Position numbers and translations under genes: made by a program. Under the pieces are notes generated by a model. That model was not told where the DNA came from. It saw nothing but the letters and a program-made list of their open reading frames with translations, and made no database searches. A DNA stretch of 64,000 bases from Parabacteroides bouchesdurhonensis. Its GTDB lineage: Bacteria > Bacteroidota > Bacteroidia > Bacteroidales > Tannerellaceae. Of this stretch, positions 1 through 7,974 are shown piece by piece. Where the stretch lies: the NCBI RefSeq assembly GCF_900186615.1, contig NZ_LT896588.1, forward strand, positions 1,718,961 through 1,782,960, given 5' to 3'. Within the stretch, counting starts at the first letter, position 1; every line of letters begins with the position of its first letter.

Positions 1-524
1 TCCGGCAATTGTTCTATACGTCTTTTTATAACAGTTTCGGCAAACTGGCAAAGGTCAAGAAATGCCGCTTCGTTTTCTTGTCCTTTGTCACTTTTTAAAG
101 TGAGGTTAAGGTAAAATACCGGTATGTCTGTTGCGCTGGCTTTAATTACTCTGGGACGTTCTACCTCTTTGGGCAGATAATTCATCGCTGCATCGATCTT
201 TTCGTTTACTTCAATGAAAGCAAGATCCGTGTTTGTACCGAAATCAAAATTTAGCCGTACAATACCTGCTCCGTCCCTTGTCTCACTGTGTATATCTTTC
301 AACCCGGCTACTTGCATAAGTTGCAAACGGATCGGTTTCACAACTGTATTCTCCAGTTCCCGGGCCGAAGTATTCTGTCCGGTAACTTGTACTGTGATTT
401 CAGGGATGGCAATATCCGGTAACAAAGAGACGGGTATGGTAAAATAAGTCACCAATCCGATGATAAAACAAGCCGTAAAAGCCATTAATACGGCGATAGG
501 TCGTTGGAGCAGGAATTTAATCAT
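1..524 (-). CDS. RND efflux transporter permease, N-terminal part (cut by window edge)
   Basis: Inner-membrane pump subunit of a tripartite RND efflux system; only the first 174 residues lie in the window. The translation starts MIKFLLQRPIAVLMAF, runs through a first transmembrane helix, then reads PVSLLPDIAIPEITVQV and ARELENTVVKPI, the usual opening of AcrB/HAE-type permeases (first helix, then the start of the porter domain). The start codon overlaps the stop of the adaptor gene upstream (ATGA), so the two are translationally coupled. Substrate cannot be told from this fragment. The family call is firm; whether it is a drug (HAE1) or another RND subtype is open. Confidence 0.9.
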   Translation of the reverse strand, partial: MIKFLLQRPIAVLMAFTACFIIGLVTYFTIPVSLLPDIAIPEITVQVTGQNTSARELENTVVKPIRLQLMQVAGLKDIHSETRDGAGIVRLNFDFGTNTDLAFIEVNEKIDAAMNYLPKEVERPRVIKASATDIPVFYLNLTLKSDKGQENEAAFLDLCQFAETVIKRRIEQLP

Positions 525-1591
525 AATTTTTCAATTACAGAAACAGGAGCTTCATGTGCCAGATTGATATTGCCACTTGTTATTACAATATCGCCTTCTT
601 TTAATCCATCTACAATGGTGTAACTATTTGCGTTTTCCAGACCGGTCTGTACATAATTCCAGTAAGCTTTACCTTCTACCAGAGTAAATACTACTTGTTT
701 GCCCGAACGAAGAACGAGAGCCTCTTTAGGAATAACCAATTGTTTTCCAAGGGAACGATGAACGCTTACACGTACATTCATACCTTCAAACAACTTGCCT
801 TTCTCCGTAACTGCGGCCTTTATTTTTACCATTCCGTTTTCGTCTACTAAAGGATTTATTTCGGAGATACGTCCTTCTACCTTATTTTCAGGGGAGGCAA
901 AAGGGGAAACTTCTACCCGGTCGCCCACTTTTATCAGAGGAAGCTCACTTTCCAATACGGTAAAAGAGGCTTCTAGCGTTCCTTGGTTTATAATGGTACA
1001 GAATACATCGGAACTGGATGCCGTATTGAAAGGTTTAGCAAATAAATTGGCAACAACCCCATCAAAAGGTGCTATGAGAGTTGCGTTCTGTTCTTCAAAT
1101 TTAGCCAGCTCATATTGTGCAAGGCTTTGGGCATATCCGCTTTTTACTTTAACTAATTGCATTGTTGCTGCAGGAACTTTCGCAGAATCTTCCAATTTAT
1201 ACCCTTGCCCGATTAATACGTCTTGCAGTTCCAGTTTTGCCTGTTCCAATGAGTTTTTGGCTTGCGCTGTTTTATTGGCTAAACGGAATTTTGATAGTTC
1301 GGCTAACTTTTGTCCTTTGGTTACCCGTTCTCCATTCTTTACAAAGATAGAAGCGATGGGTTCGGCAGACTCGAATTTCAAGTCCACATACATTCGGGCG
1401 GATAATTTACCGTTACTTATTAATTCATGATTGAAATCTGTAGTTTGTAAGGTCATGATAGTGACCTTATTTGTTTCATCAGGTAAGACTGTCTCAACAG
1501 ATTCTTCTGTTATATCGGTGGTTTTCTTTTCTCCCGAGCAGGCCAGCACGCCGGAGAGTAAAAATATGATAAACACTTTGCAACTTTTCAT
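521..1591 (-). CDS. RND efflux periplasmic adaptor (membrane fusion protein) lipoprotein
   Basis: Periplasmic adaptor linking the RND pump to an outer-membrane channel. The 356-residue protein begins with a lipoprotein signal ending LLSGVLAC, so Cys18 should be lipidated. Residues about 75-95 and 170-195 give the two halves of the lipoyl/barrel-sandwich domain (motifs VKNGERVTKGQKLAEL and APFDGVVANLF), separated by an alpha-helical hairpin; beta-barrel and membrane-proximal domains follow. It is the first gene of an operon with the permease. A possible -7 element TACATTTG lies at 1612-1619 on the minus strand, and a cluster of CTGACA/TGTCAG motifs lies 125-230 bp upstream. Confidence 0.92.
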   Translation of the reverse strand: MKSCKVFIIFLLSGVLACSGEKKTTDITEESVETVLPDETNKVTIMTLQTTDFNHELISNGKLSARMYVDLKFESAEPIASIFVKNGERVTKGQKLAELSKFRLANKTAQAKNSLEQAKLELQDVLIGQGYKLEDSAKVPAATMQLVKVKSGYAQSLAQYELAKFEEQNATLIAPFDGVVANLFAKPFNTASSSDVFCTIINQGTLEASFTVLESELPLIKVGDRVEVSPFASPENKVEGRISEINPLVDENGMVKIKAAVTEKGKLFEGMNVRVSVHRSLGKQLVIPKEALVLRSGKQVVFTLVEGKAYWNYVQTGLENANSYTIVDGLKEGDIVITSGNINLAHEAPVSVIEKL

Positions 1592-1716
1592 GATATTAGA
1601 TTTAATTATTACAAATGTAGTAAATAAATAATAGGTTGTACGAAGTTTTCATAATTATTTTATCGTTAGTTCTATGTCTTCTGTGAATATTGTAAAATAA
1701 ATTTGTTTCTTTTATT

Positions 1717-1822
1717 CTGACAATTTACTTAACTGACAAAAAACTGACAAGTCAAAATAACTTATGCTTTAATAAAATAGAAATGTATGTTCTATTGTTT
1801 CACCTGTCAGTTGATTTGTCAG
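1717..1822. promoter_or_regulatory. Cluster of CTGACA / TGTCAG half-sites upstream of the efflux operon
   Basis: CTGACA occurs at 1717, 1733 and 1744, and its complement TGTCAG at 1805 and 1817, giving two opposed groups about 55 bp apart. They sit between a small lipoprotein gene and the adaptor gene. The arrangement suggests operator sites for a regulator, or a long imperfect hairpin; no factor can be named. Confidence 0.35.
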
Positions 1823-1827
1823 AGCAT

Positions 1828-1947
1828 CTATTTTAGTTGATAGAGAACAAGTATCGGATTGCTTTCTTCATCTGTATCCGGACTTGAATAGGCACATCCT
1901 AATAGTACCAGAAAAACGTTGATTGTGAATAATGCTGTTATTTTCAT
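1828..1947 (-). CDS. Small putative lipoprotein, 39 residues
   Basis: A short reading frame translates to 39 residues. The first 18 form a lipoprotein signal with the box VLLGC (Cys18), followed by an acidic, Ser/Pro-rich tail (SSPDTDEESNP) ending in QLK. It is on the same strand as the efflux operon and the decayed cassette. It resembles no family I recognise. The clear lipobox argues for a real product, but it could be the surviving 5' end of a longer lost lipoprotein gene, since the neighbouring region is full of remnants. Confidence 0.45.
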   Translation of the reverse strand: MKITALFTINVFLVLLGCAYSSPDTDEESNPILVLYQLK

Positions 1948-1983
1948 TTTTTCTTGTTTTCAAGACTTGATTCTTATTCTATT

Positions 1984-2052
1984 TTAATTAGTTTTAAACA
2001 TCTGAATATTAAAATAGTAAAAAAAGAGGGTTATAAATATGAGATATTTCAT
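1984..2052 (-). pseudogene. Remnant: first codons of a transglutaminase-like lipoprotein gene
   Basis: From the ATG at 2052 the first dozen codons (MKYLIFITLFF) match the start of the intact transglutaminase-like gene at 5541 (MKYFTFITCFF), and the upstream bases match too. The similarity then stops and the frame closes after 22 residues. It marks the downstream edge of the duplicated cassette. Confidence 0.7.
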
Positions 2053-2099
2053 TAATGTAGAATTTATTAATGCAGCTATATCAATATTTCTATAAAGGC

Positions 2100-3111
2100 T
2101 TAATGATTGAGTGGATATTTTGCAATTCCTACATCAGGCTCTGTATAAATTGTATAAACTATACTGTCGTGTGCTATTGCTAAACGTCCTAAATGTTTGT
2201 CTAATAAGTAATTGTTTTCTAATTTACCGTTCAAATCAAAAATTAAGAGATTACTGGGTACTCTACTGATATCATCTATGTCTTTCTTTCCACTATAAAG
2301 AGCGTAAATATGTTTATCATTCATTTTAACGTCAAAAAATCCCATTTTATTTCTCTCTCTATCCCATTTTACTCGGCCTCTATTCGTTTCATAATATGGA
2401 CACGACAAATAGTGTTCCCATAATTTAGTTACATCTCCATTATCTGATATATTATAACTAACAATATATCCATAATACATTGCAGCAAAGGTGAATTGAT
2501 TTTCATTTGCTGTTAAATACCCAGAAAAAGGGTGTAAAACGGTTACATCCTCTCCTACTGGATTGCTTTCAAATGTATGATGGATTTTCATGTCAGAATC
2601 AAATAAAATGAACATTTTGTTAGTTCCTGAAATTACCTGTGCTACAGTATATCCGTTTTTTAAGTGTATTGTTGCACGAAATGAAAGATTATCGCGTAAG
2701 ATTTTTTTGATGTACATCTTTTAAATATTAATGTATCATTTTGTTTCACTATTTCGTATTCCCGAAATAAATTTAATGAGATGTCGCTAATGTATATTTT
2801 ATTATTTTCTTTGTCGTAACCGCCATAATAGGGAGATATAAATTCGTCAGGGCCAGGGCCCATTCTTCCAAAATCAGCGACGTTTGTTCCATTTATGTCA
2901 TCAAATACTTTTGCAGCACATCCATTAACTCTAAAAAGATATAGGTTCGAATTAATCCATTCAATTTGACTGGGAAGACTAACTTCAAATTCTTTAGCCT
3001 GTCCTTTTATTGATATTGGCTCTTTTATTTTCAACAATACATAGTCCCTTTTGTTGTTTGTGCAACTAAAGAATATTATGATAGACATAAAAAAATAAGT
3101 AGTTTATTCAT
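2100..3111 (-). pseudogene. Six-bladed propeller lipoprotein, frameshifted copy
   Basis: Duplicate of the intact gene at 5589-6602, broken by two single-base deletions in homopolymers. Near the start, codons after MNKLLIF run into a stop because the run is one base short; translation could restart at the in-frame ATG at 3088. Around 2701 the coding strand has seven A where the intact copy has eight, which splits the protein into an N-terminal piece (to about residue 140) and a C-terminal piece (2100-2717). The FGRMGPGPDEF motif and the propeller blades remain recognisable. Both lesions are in poly-A runs, so slippage back to frame is conceivable. Confidence 0.85.
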
Positions 3112-3128
3112 AAAATAATAATAAAAAT

Positions 3129-3164
3129 AAGAACTGGCTAATAGAAAAACTTTAGTCAGTTCTT
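3129..3164 (-). terminator. Stem-loop between peptide and propeller genes (decayed copy)
   Basis: Arms AAGAACTGGCTAA and TTTAGTCAGTTCTT form an imperfect stem with a short A-rich loop; on the minus strand a U-rich stretch follows. The same hairpin is conserved at 6620-6655. It is likely a partial terminator that lets the peptide gene be transcribed more than the lipoprotein gene. Confidence 0.5.
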
Positions 3165-3177
3165 TAGTTTAACCTAT

Positions 3178-3320
3178 TTAATGTTTATTAATCATATGAG
3201 AGCTGGAATATGAAGTTCCGTTACATGTATAGTCACATCATTTTTATTTTCATTGAAATTCCAAGCTGCAGCTACTGCAATTATAGCAATTGTTGCTATA
3301 CTAAACAATTTTTTCTTCAT
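3178..3320 (-). pseudogene. NVEALA peptide gene remnant with internal deletion
   Basis: The first 27 codons (MKKKLFSIATIAI, the membrane segment, then NENKND) match the intact peptide gene at 6669-6917. A deletion of about 106 bp then removes the region encoding the NVEALA motif and the first two cysteines. Translation enters another frame and stops at 3192 after 42 residues. The original 3' end (CDYTCNG to the HMINKH tail) is still readable out of frame up to 3178. Confidence 0.75.
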
Positions 3321-3364
3321 GATATTTAAATATTAAATTTGTTATTCTGTTATTTCTTTACTTC

Positions 3365-3502
3365 TTATCTACGATTCTTCAATAAGAAATTTTTCATACC
3401 ACGAATGGCATGTTCAACTTTAATCCTAATTCCGCAAATTTTCTTGTTCTCCTGTTTTTCTTCAAGAGTCAATTCTTTTCCTTTAGGTTTCTTTTTGGGC
3501 AT
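3365..3502 (-). pseudogene. Transposase fragment (IS5-like DDE, C-terminal region)
   Basis: The 45 residues from the ATG at 3502 begin MPKKKPKGKELTLEEK and continue GIRIKVEHAIRGMKNF. This pattern is characteristic of the C-terminal part of IS5-type DDE_Tnp_4 transposases (conserved K-P-K-G-K-E-L-T and R-I-x-V-E-H). The upstream frame is closed by a stop, and the 3' end runs into the edge of the duplicated cassette at about 3390. No terminal inverted repeats are visible. It is a remnant, not an active element. Confidence 0.65.
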
Positions 3503-3546
3503 ACTACTTCAATACTGTATTGTATTTGCCAATAATTTGGAAAAAC

Positions 3547-5541
3547 TTAGTACCATTTTATCATACCACGGTCATAGGTAAATATCCTTTCTTTGATTTT
3601 TTGTGAGGTAACTTTATACATGGTATTTTGTGGAACTTGCTTAAATGTTATAAAATTGTTGTTTCCTTTTATTGTCTCTACATGCTTCCATTCGTTATCC
3701 CAATAGAATAAACTAAAATCGGAAGAATCAACTACCTCGCTTTTTGTATAAGGTATATAAGATATCTGTTCAACAAGACATGGCTTACCCAGATCAAATA
3801 ATATCCCTCGATTCATTTCTTTTTTATTTTGAAAAGTCCCTTTAAATCCGGTTGCCGATATATGATCGGTAAGCATATCCAATGTTTCTTCTTCTTTAAA
3901 TCCTTTTGCGTTTGCAGACACTTTTACGTTAGAAATTTCTATTAGTTGTCCGTTTTGTCGTTCAAAAAAGGAAACTTCACATAAGGAGATTGTATCTGAT
4001 GGAGTCAGAAATTTAATATATCTATAGGGTTCTCTGCCTGATATTTTTATATCATTGGTCCACATATCAATACTGTCTGTCAGAGTAAATAAATTTTCCG
4101 ACTGATGTTCTGTAGCCTCCGGATCGTTACTACCGGTAAATCGTCCTCCGTTTAACGGCTTTTTCCCATCGGCTATCAGGTTCTTATATAAATAATGTTT
4201 GGGAGTTCTGATCGTTATATCTGTTTTTGAACTTGTACATAGTTGTTTTTCAATCGAACCGTCCTGCTTTAAAATGAATAATGGGGCGGCTGGAATGACC
4301 GTGCCGTTTTTGAAAAATGCAGGAAGATAGGCAATGTCACGTCCCATATCTTTAAAAGTTACATGTTTATCCTTTTCAATTTTTCCCCATTGTACCGGAA
4401 TCCAACCGCTAGAGCTATATACACATAAATAACAATATGGGGTTTTGTCCGGAATACGTTCAGTTATTTCTAAAGAAACATCTGTTGTTTGAAAATATTC
4501 GGAAGATACATCTTTCTTTCTTAGATTTTTGAATAAGTCCGGAATGTCATTCGGCGATACTTGCTTATCAACCGCAGGCCCTGTAAAATGATATTCGTAT
4601 GTGTTACGATATACTTTGGGCAATCTGAATTTTCCCCATACCAGATCAAAGCACTCATTGTTGTAAATCCTTTTATACTTCCATCTGTCTTTATCCCAAA
4701 ATGGTTCAAAAGGATAACTGTTACCATCAACTATAAGTGCATTCCAACTGTGAGATTCGTTTCTATTTCCCCACTCAGGCACGAAATCAATAGCTACAGC
4801 CATTCCTAATGCCGAAAAAAGCAGGCAATTATACCATGTCATCTGTTCACATAACCCTCTTTTAACATACTCGAAAGTTGCAACATCGTAAATAGGGACT
4901 GCAGTTGCAGCATTAAAATTATATTGGAGAAAACTATATTGATTGCTTAATGAGTCAACCACCTCTTGAACGTTTTTGGTATTATCACTAAAATATCCCG
5001 CATGACGTTGATAAAATACTTGTCTGGCATTATCTAAGCACACCCCATTTTGGAATCTATATGGAAGAATATAGGAACAGAAATCTTCAAAAGAAGAGTT
5101 CTTTGTATATTCATTCTCCTGCCATGCTTTAAATGCCAGATCAATTACCCCAATAAGCCAATCTGCCTTGACTGTCAAGATATCTTGTCGCATTGGACTG
5201 GGAAATATATTTATTTCTAACTTTTCTCCAAAAGCTCTGGTTTCTCTTGCCCATAAACCAGTTCTTTCCCAGTTGTATTTCTCAGAGATAGCACATAGCT
5301 GATCATATATAGGCTGCCATTTATTGATATATGTGGAATCATAACCTGCATGACCTGGCATATTTTTGATGAGGAATTTGGCTGCAGTAAGCTTTTGAGA
5401 ATCCCTTTTATAATGTCTAAGAACAACTTCTAATTCTCCACGATTATTTTCAGCGAAATCTAAAGCATAATTTAACTTCTTATTTTCTTTTTGGATACAA
5501 GATAATAAAAAAAAACAGGTTATAAATGTGAAATATTTCAT
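3547..5541 (-). CDS. Transglutaminase-like lipoprotein
   Basis: A 664-residue exported lipoprotein (signal ending FLLSC, Cys15). The central part, about residues 230-300, has a transglutaminase-like core: Cys in RGLCEQMTWYNCLLF, His in ESHSWNALIVDG, and an acidic residue in the following strand (YPFEPFWDKD). The C-terminal third contains beta-rich segments such as RYIKFLTPSDTISLCEVSFFE that look like a discoidin (F5/8)-type domain. The family includes cysteine proteases, peptide N-glycanases and cross-linking enzymes, so the reaction is not settled. It follows the propeller gene at 47 bp and is probably co-transcribed with the NVEALA peptide and the propeller. It lies between the two copies of the 1.4 kb direct repeat. 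Confidence 0.75.
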   Translation of the reverse strand: MKYFTFITCFFLLSCIQKENKKLNYALDFAENNRGELEVVLRHYKRDSQKLTAAKFLIKNMPGHAGYDSTYINKWQPIYDQLCAISEKYNWERTGLWARETRAFGEKLEINIFPSPMRQDILTVKADWLIGVIDLAFKAWQENEYTKNSSFEDFCSYILPYRFQNGVCLDNARQVFYQRHAGYFSDNTKNVQEVVDSLSNQYSFLQYNFNAATAVPIYDVATFEYVKRGLCEQMTWYNCLLFSALGMAVAIDFVPEWGNRNESHSWNALIVDGNSYPFEPFWDKDRWKYKRIYNNECFDLVWGKFRLPKVYRNTYEYHFTGPAVDKQVSPNDIPDLFKNLRKKDVSSEYFQTTDVSLEITERIPDKTPYCYLCVYSSSGWIPVQWGKIEKDKHVTFKDMGRDIAYLPAFFKNGTVIPAAPLFILKQDGSIEKQLCTSSKTDITIRTPKHYLYKNLIADGKKPLNGGRFTGSNDPEATEHQSENLFTLTDSIDMWTNDIKISGREPYRYIKFLTPSDTISLCEVSFFERQNGQLIEISNVKVSANAKGFKEEETLDMLTDHISATGFKGTFQNKKEMNRGILFDLGKPCLVEQISYIPYTKSEVVDSSDFSLFYWDNEWKHVETIKGNNNFITFKQVPQNTMYKVTSQKIKERIFTYDRGMIKWY

Positions 5542-5588
5542 TAATGTAGACTTTATTAATGCAGCTATATCAATATTTCTATAAAGGC

Positions 5589-6602
5589 TTAATGATTGAG
5601 TGGATATTTTGCAATTCCTACATCAGGCACTGAATAGAGGGTATAAGCAATACTGTCGTGTGCTATTGCTAAACGTCCTGACTGTTTGTCTAATAGGTAG
5701 TTTTGTTCTAAATTTCCATTCAGGTCAAAAATTAACATATTGTCGGGTATATAGTTATCGGGAGAATCCTTTTTTCCACTATAAAGAGTATAGATATACT
5801 TATTGCTCATTTTGACGTCATAAAAGCCTAATCTGTTTCTTTCCTTATCCCATTTAAATTTATTTGCATGCATCTCATAGTATGGGCGTGATAAATAATG
5901 TTCCCATAATTTGGTAACATTTCCATTATCTGAAATAATATAACTAACAATATAACCATAATGCATTGCTGCAAAAACGAACTGATTTTCATAAGCTGTC
6001 AGAAGTCCTGCAAAAGGATACATATCTGTTGTCTCTATTCCTTTAACAGGGTTCTCTCCAAAAGTATGATGAACTTTCATTTCCGAATCGAATAGGATGA
6101 AAAGTTTATTTGTTCCGGCAATAGTTTGTCCTATTGTATATCCGTTTTTTAAGTGTATTGTTGCACGAAATGAAAGATTATCGCGTAAGATTTTTTTTGA
6201 TGTACATCTTTTAAATATTAATGTATCATTTTGCTTCACTATTTCGTATTCCCGAAATAAATTTAATGAGATGTCGCTAATGTATATTTTATTATTTTCC
6301 TCGTCGTAACCACCATAATAGGGAGATATAAATTCGTCAGGACCAGGGCCCATTCTTCCAAAATCAGCGATGTTTGTTCCATTTATGTCATCAAATACTT
6401 TTGCAGTACATCCATTAACTCTAAAAAGATATAGGTTCGAATTAATCCATTCAATTTGACTGGGAAGACTAACTTCAAATTCTTTAGCCTGTCCTTTTAT
6501 TGATATTGGTTCTTTTATTTTCAACAATACATAGTCCCTTTTATTGTTTGTGCAACTAAAGAGTATTATGATAGACATAGAAAAAATAAGTAGTTTATTC
6601 AT
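5589..6602 (-). CDS. Six-bladed beta-propeller lipoprotein
   Basis: A 337-residue lipoprotein (signal ending IILFSC, Cys17) of the Bacteroidales six-bladed propeller type (BF3164/TolB-like). Diagnostic is FGRMGPGPDEF in the first blade, followed by repeated blade strands such as NNKIYISDISLNLFREYE, LLIFDLNGNLEQNYLL and RLAIAHDSIAYTLY. These proteins are exported and thought to bind ligands or partners; no enzymatic residues are seen. It is the second gene of the peptide operon, 66 bp after the NVEALA gene, with a stem-loop between them. The coding strand has an A8 run near codon 140 where the duplicate has A7. Confidence 0.85.
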   Translation of the reverse strand: MNKLLIFSMSIIILFSCTNNKRDYVLLKIKEPISIKGQAKEFEVSLPSQIEWINSNLYLFRVNGCTAKVFDDINGTNIADFGRMGPGPDEFISPYYGGYDEENNKIYISDISLNLFREYEIVKQNDTLIFKRCTSKKILRDNLSFRATIHLKNGYTIGQTIAGTNKLFILFDSEMKVHHTFGENPVKGIETTDMYPFAGLLTAYENQFVFAAMHYGYIVSYIISDNGNVTKLWEHYLSRPYYEMHANKFKWDKERNRLGFYDVKMSNKYIYTLYSGKKDSPDNYIPDNMLIFDLNGNLEQNYLLDKQSGRLAIAHDSIAYTLYSVPDVGIAKYPLNH

Positions 6603-6619
6603 AATATAATAATAAAAAT

Positions 6620-6655
6620 AAGAACTGGCTAATAGAAAAACTTTAGTCAGTTCTT
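6620..6655 (-). terminator. Stem-loop between NVEALA peptide gene and propeller gene
   Basis: Same stem as at 3129-3164, followed on the minus strand by a U-rich tract. Conservation in both cassette copies, including the flanks, suggests partial termination or an mRNA processing site. Confidence 0.5.
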
Positions 6656-6668
6656 TAGTTTAACCTAT

Positions 6669-6917
6669 TTAATGTTTATTAATCATATGAGAGCTGGAAT
6701 ATAAAATTCCGTTACATGTATATTCACACCATTCTTGTTCTCTCCAATAACAATTAGCAGTGATACAATCTGAACCACTTTCTCTTCTTGCCAATGCTTC
6801 CACATTATCTAATGCGATATCGCTCAGTGTAACTTCACTTTTATTCTCATTCACATTCCATGCAGCAGCTACTGCAATCATAGCAACTATAGCTATACCG
6901 AATAATTTCTTTTTCAT
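6669..6917 (-). CDS. NVEALA-family exported peptide
   Basis: An 82-residue protein with a basic start (MKKK), a hydrophobic segment at residues 5-20, and the motif LDNVEALARRES with NVEALA at 38-43. Four cysteines follow at 51, 56, 64 and 68 in a polar tail. This is the Bacteroidetes NVEALA family (PF14055 as I recall), whose function is not established. The AxA-like end of the motif looks like a processing site that would release a cysteine-containing peptide, but that is inference. It is the first gene of an operon with a propeller and a transglutaminase-like lipoprotein. Confidence 0.85.
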   Translation of the reverse strand: MKKKLFGIAIVAMIAVAAAWNVNENKSEVTLSDIALDNVEALARRESGSDCITANCYWREQEWCEYTCNGILYSSSHMINKH

Positions 6918-7108
6918 TGTCTTTAAATATTAAATTTATTATTCTATTATATCTTTATTTCTTTATCTACAATTTTTCAATAAGAAATATTGTTATTCCT
7001 GAATTCTTCTTACTTTTGCTCCATCACCTCCTTTTTTTTTTGAAGGGGACATGGGGGAAGTTTGCTTTTGGGGTTCTCTAATCTCTGGCATTCTTCCCTT
7101 TCTTGCCT

Positions 7109-7969
7109 TTATTGGGCATGTCCCCGTATCTTTAGTTGAATCGTTTTTTCCGTATTACACTTTACCATGATAACTTCATCAAACATGCCGGATTCTTTCG
7201 GTGTCATGTTTACTGTTAAATGAAGACTCTCTCCCGGCTTAGCAGGATGTTTATCAAATGTTGTAACAGCACACCCACAAGTAGTACTGGTTCCTAAAAT
7301 AACTAAAGGACTGTTTCCTGTGTTTTTTACGATGAAATCGGCCTTTTTTGTCTTTTTGGCAGGAATATCACCTAAGTTCACTTCTGTTATATTTACTTCT
7401 GCTGTTGTTTTAATTGAATTGTCAGCTATATGCTTCTCATGCAAAAGTTGTTTCAGATATAAATCTCTTACCGCTAAATTGTGAACCGGATTCCCGATCA
7501 CAACTACTTTATTGTCTTTATCCAATAGAAAAGTCTGAAATGTAATGTTTGCAGGAAACTTATTTTGTTTATTTAGTGCATCTTCTGTATCTATACAAAC
7601 AGGAAAATCAAATCCATCTCGTTTTAGAATGTACCGTATTTCTTTATAGTCTTTCGGATGGAGAAAAAAGAGAAAAGGAACTTGACTGTTTGTTAATGAG
7701 TCTACCTGAGCGATAAATTCTTTCCATTTGGGTAACTGCAATTTACAACTGGCACATCCAATGGAATCGACATAAATAAGCACTTTGTAATCACTTTGTG
7801 TTATTTGATAGTCTGTAGTATCCATCAAATAACGAGTAAAAATCATATCAGGAGGAAACACAATTTCTTTTCCTTGCCATTCATTGACTAGTTCAATAAT
7901 CTCCTTATTCTTATCTTTTTGACAAGAAAATAAGGATAAGGAAATTAGTATGGATATCAAATATCTCAT
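7109..7969 (-). CDS. Thioredoxin-like / DUF1573 lipoprotein
   Basis: A 286-residue lipoprotein (signal ending LSLFSC, Cys16). Residues about 40-170 form a thioredoxin-fold region with a CxxC pair, IGCASCKLQLPKW (Cys72, Cys75). The C-terminal part from about 195 is a DUF1573 (ASH-like immunoglobulin) domain, with VNLGDIPAKKTKKADFIV, GTSTTCGCAVTTF and a TPKESG turn. The fusion is common in Bacteroidales but its substrate is unknown. It follows an NVEALA peptide gene with a gap of only five bases, so the two are surely one operon. A role in disulfide handling of the cysteine-containing peptide is plausible but unproven. Confidence 0.8.
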   Translation of the reverse strand: MRYLISILISLSLFSCQKDKNKEIIELVNEWQGKEIVFPPDMIFTRYLMDTTDYQITQSDYKVLIYVDSIGCASCKLQLPKWKEFIAQVDSLTNSQVPFLFFLHPKDYKEIRYILKRDGFDFPVCIDTEDALNKQNKFPANITFQTFLLDKDNKVVVIGNPVHNLAVRDLYLKQLLHEKHIADNSIKTTAEVNITEVNLGDIPAKKTKKADFIVKNTGNSPLVILGTSTTCGCAVTTFDKHPAKPGESLHLTVNMTPKESGMFDEVIMVKCNTEKTIQLKIRGHAQ

Positions 7970-7974
7970 TTTAC

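Larger units (their letters stand above)
2021..3390 (-). repeat. Direct repeat, decayed copy of the NVEALA-propeller cassette
   Basis: This stretch is near-identical to 5511-6988 in the same orientation. It covers the peptide gene, the spacer hairpin, the propeller gene and the first codons of the next gene. It is 108 bp shorter than the intact copy, which is explained by a deletion of about 106 bp in the peptide gene plus two single-base losses in the propeller gene. Confidence 0.85.
5511..6988 (-). repeat. Direct repeat, intact copy of the NVEALA-propeller cassette
   Basis: Partner of 2021-3390. It spans the intact peptide gene, its upstream region, the propeller gene and the first codons of the transglutaminase-like gene. 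Recombination between the copies would delete the transglutaminase-like gene and the transposase fragment. Confidence 0.85.

Noticed and set aside
795-1430. 211-codon plus-strand frame opposite the efflux adaptor gene
   Set aside because: It is antisense to a gene with clear family motifs and has no recognisable protein features.
7010-7091. 22-codon minus-strand frame (MPEIREPQKQ) below the DUF1573 gene
   Set aside because: It is very short, low in complexity around a poly-A run, without signal peptide or conservation evidence.
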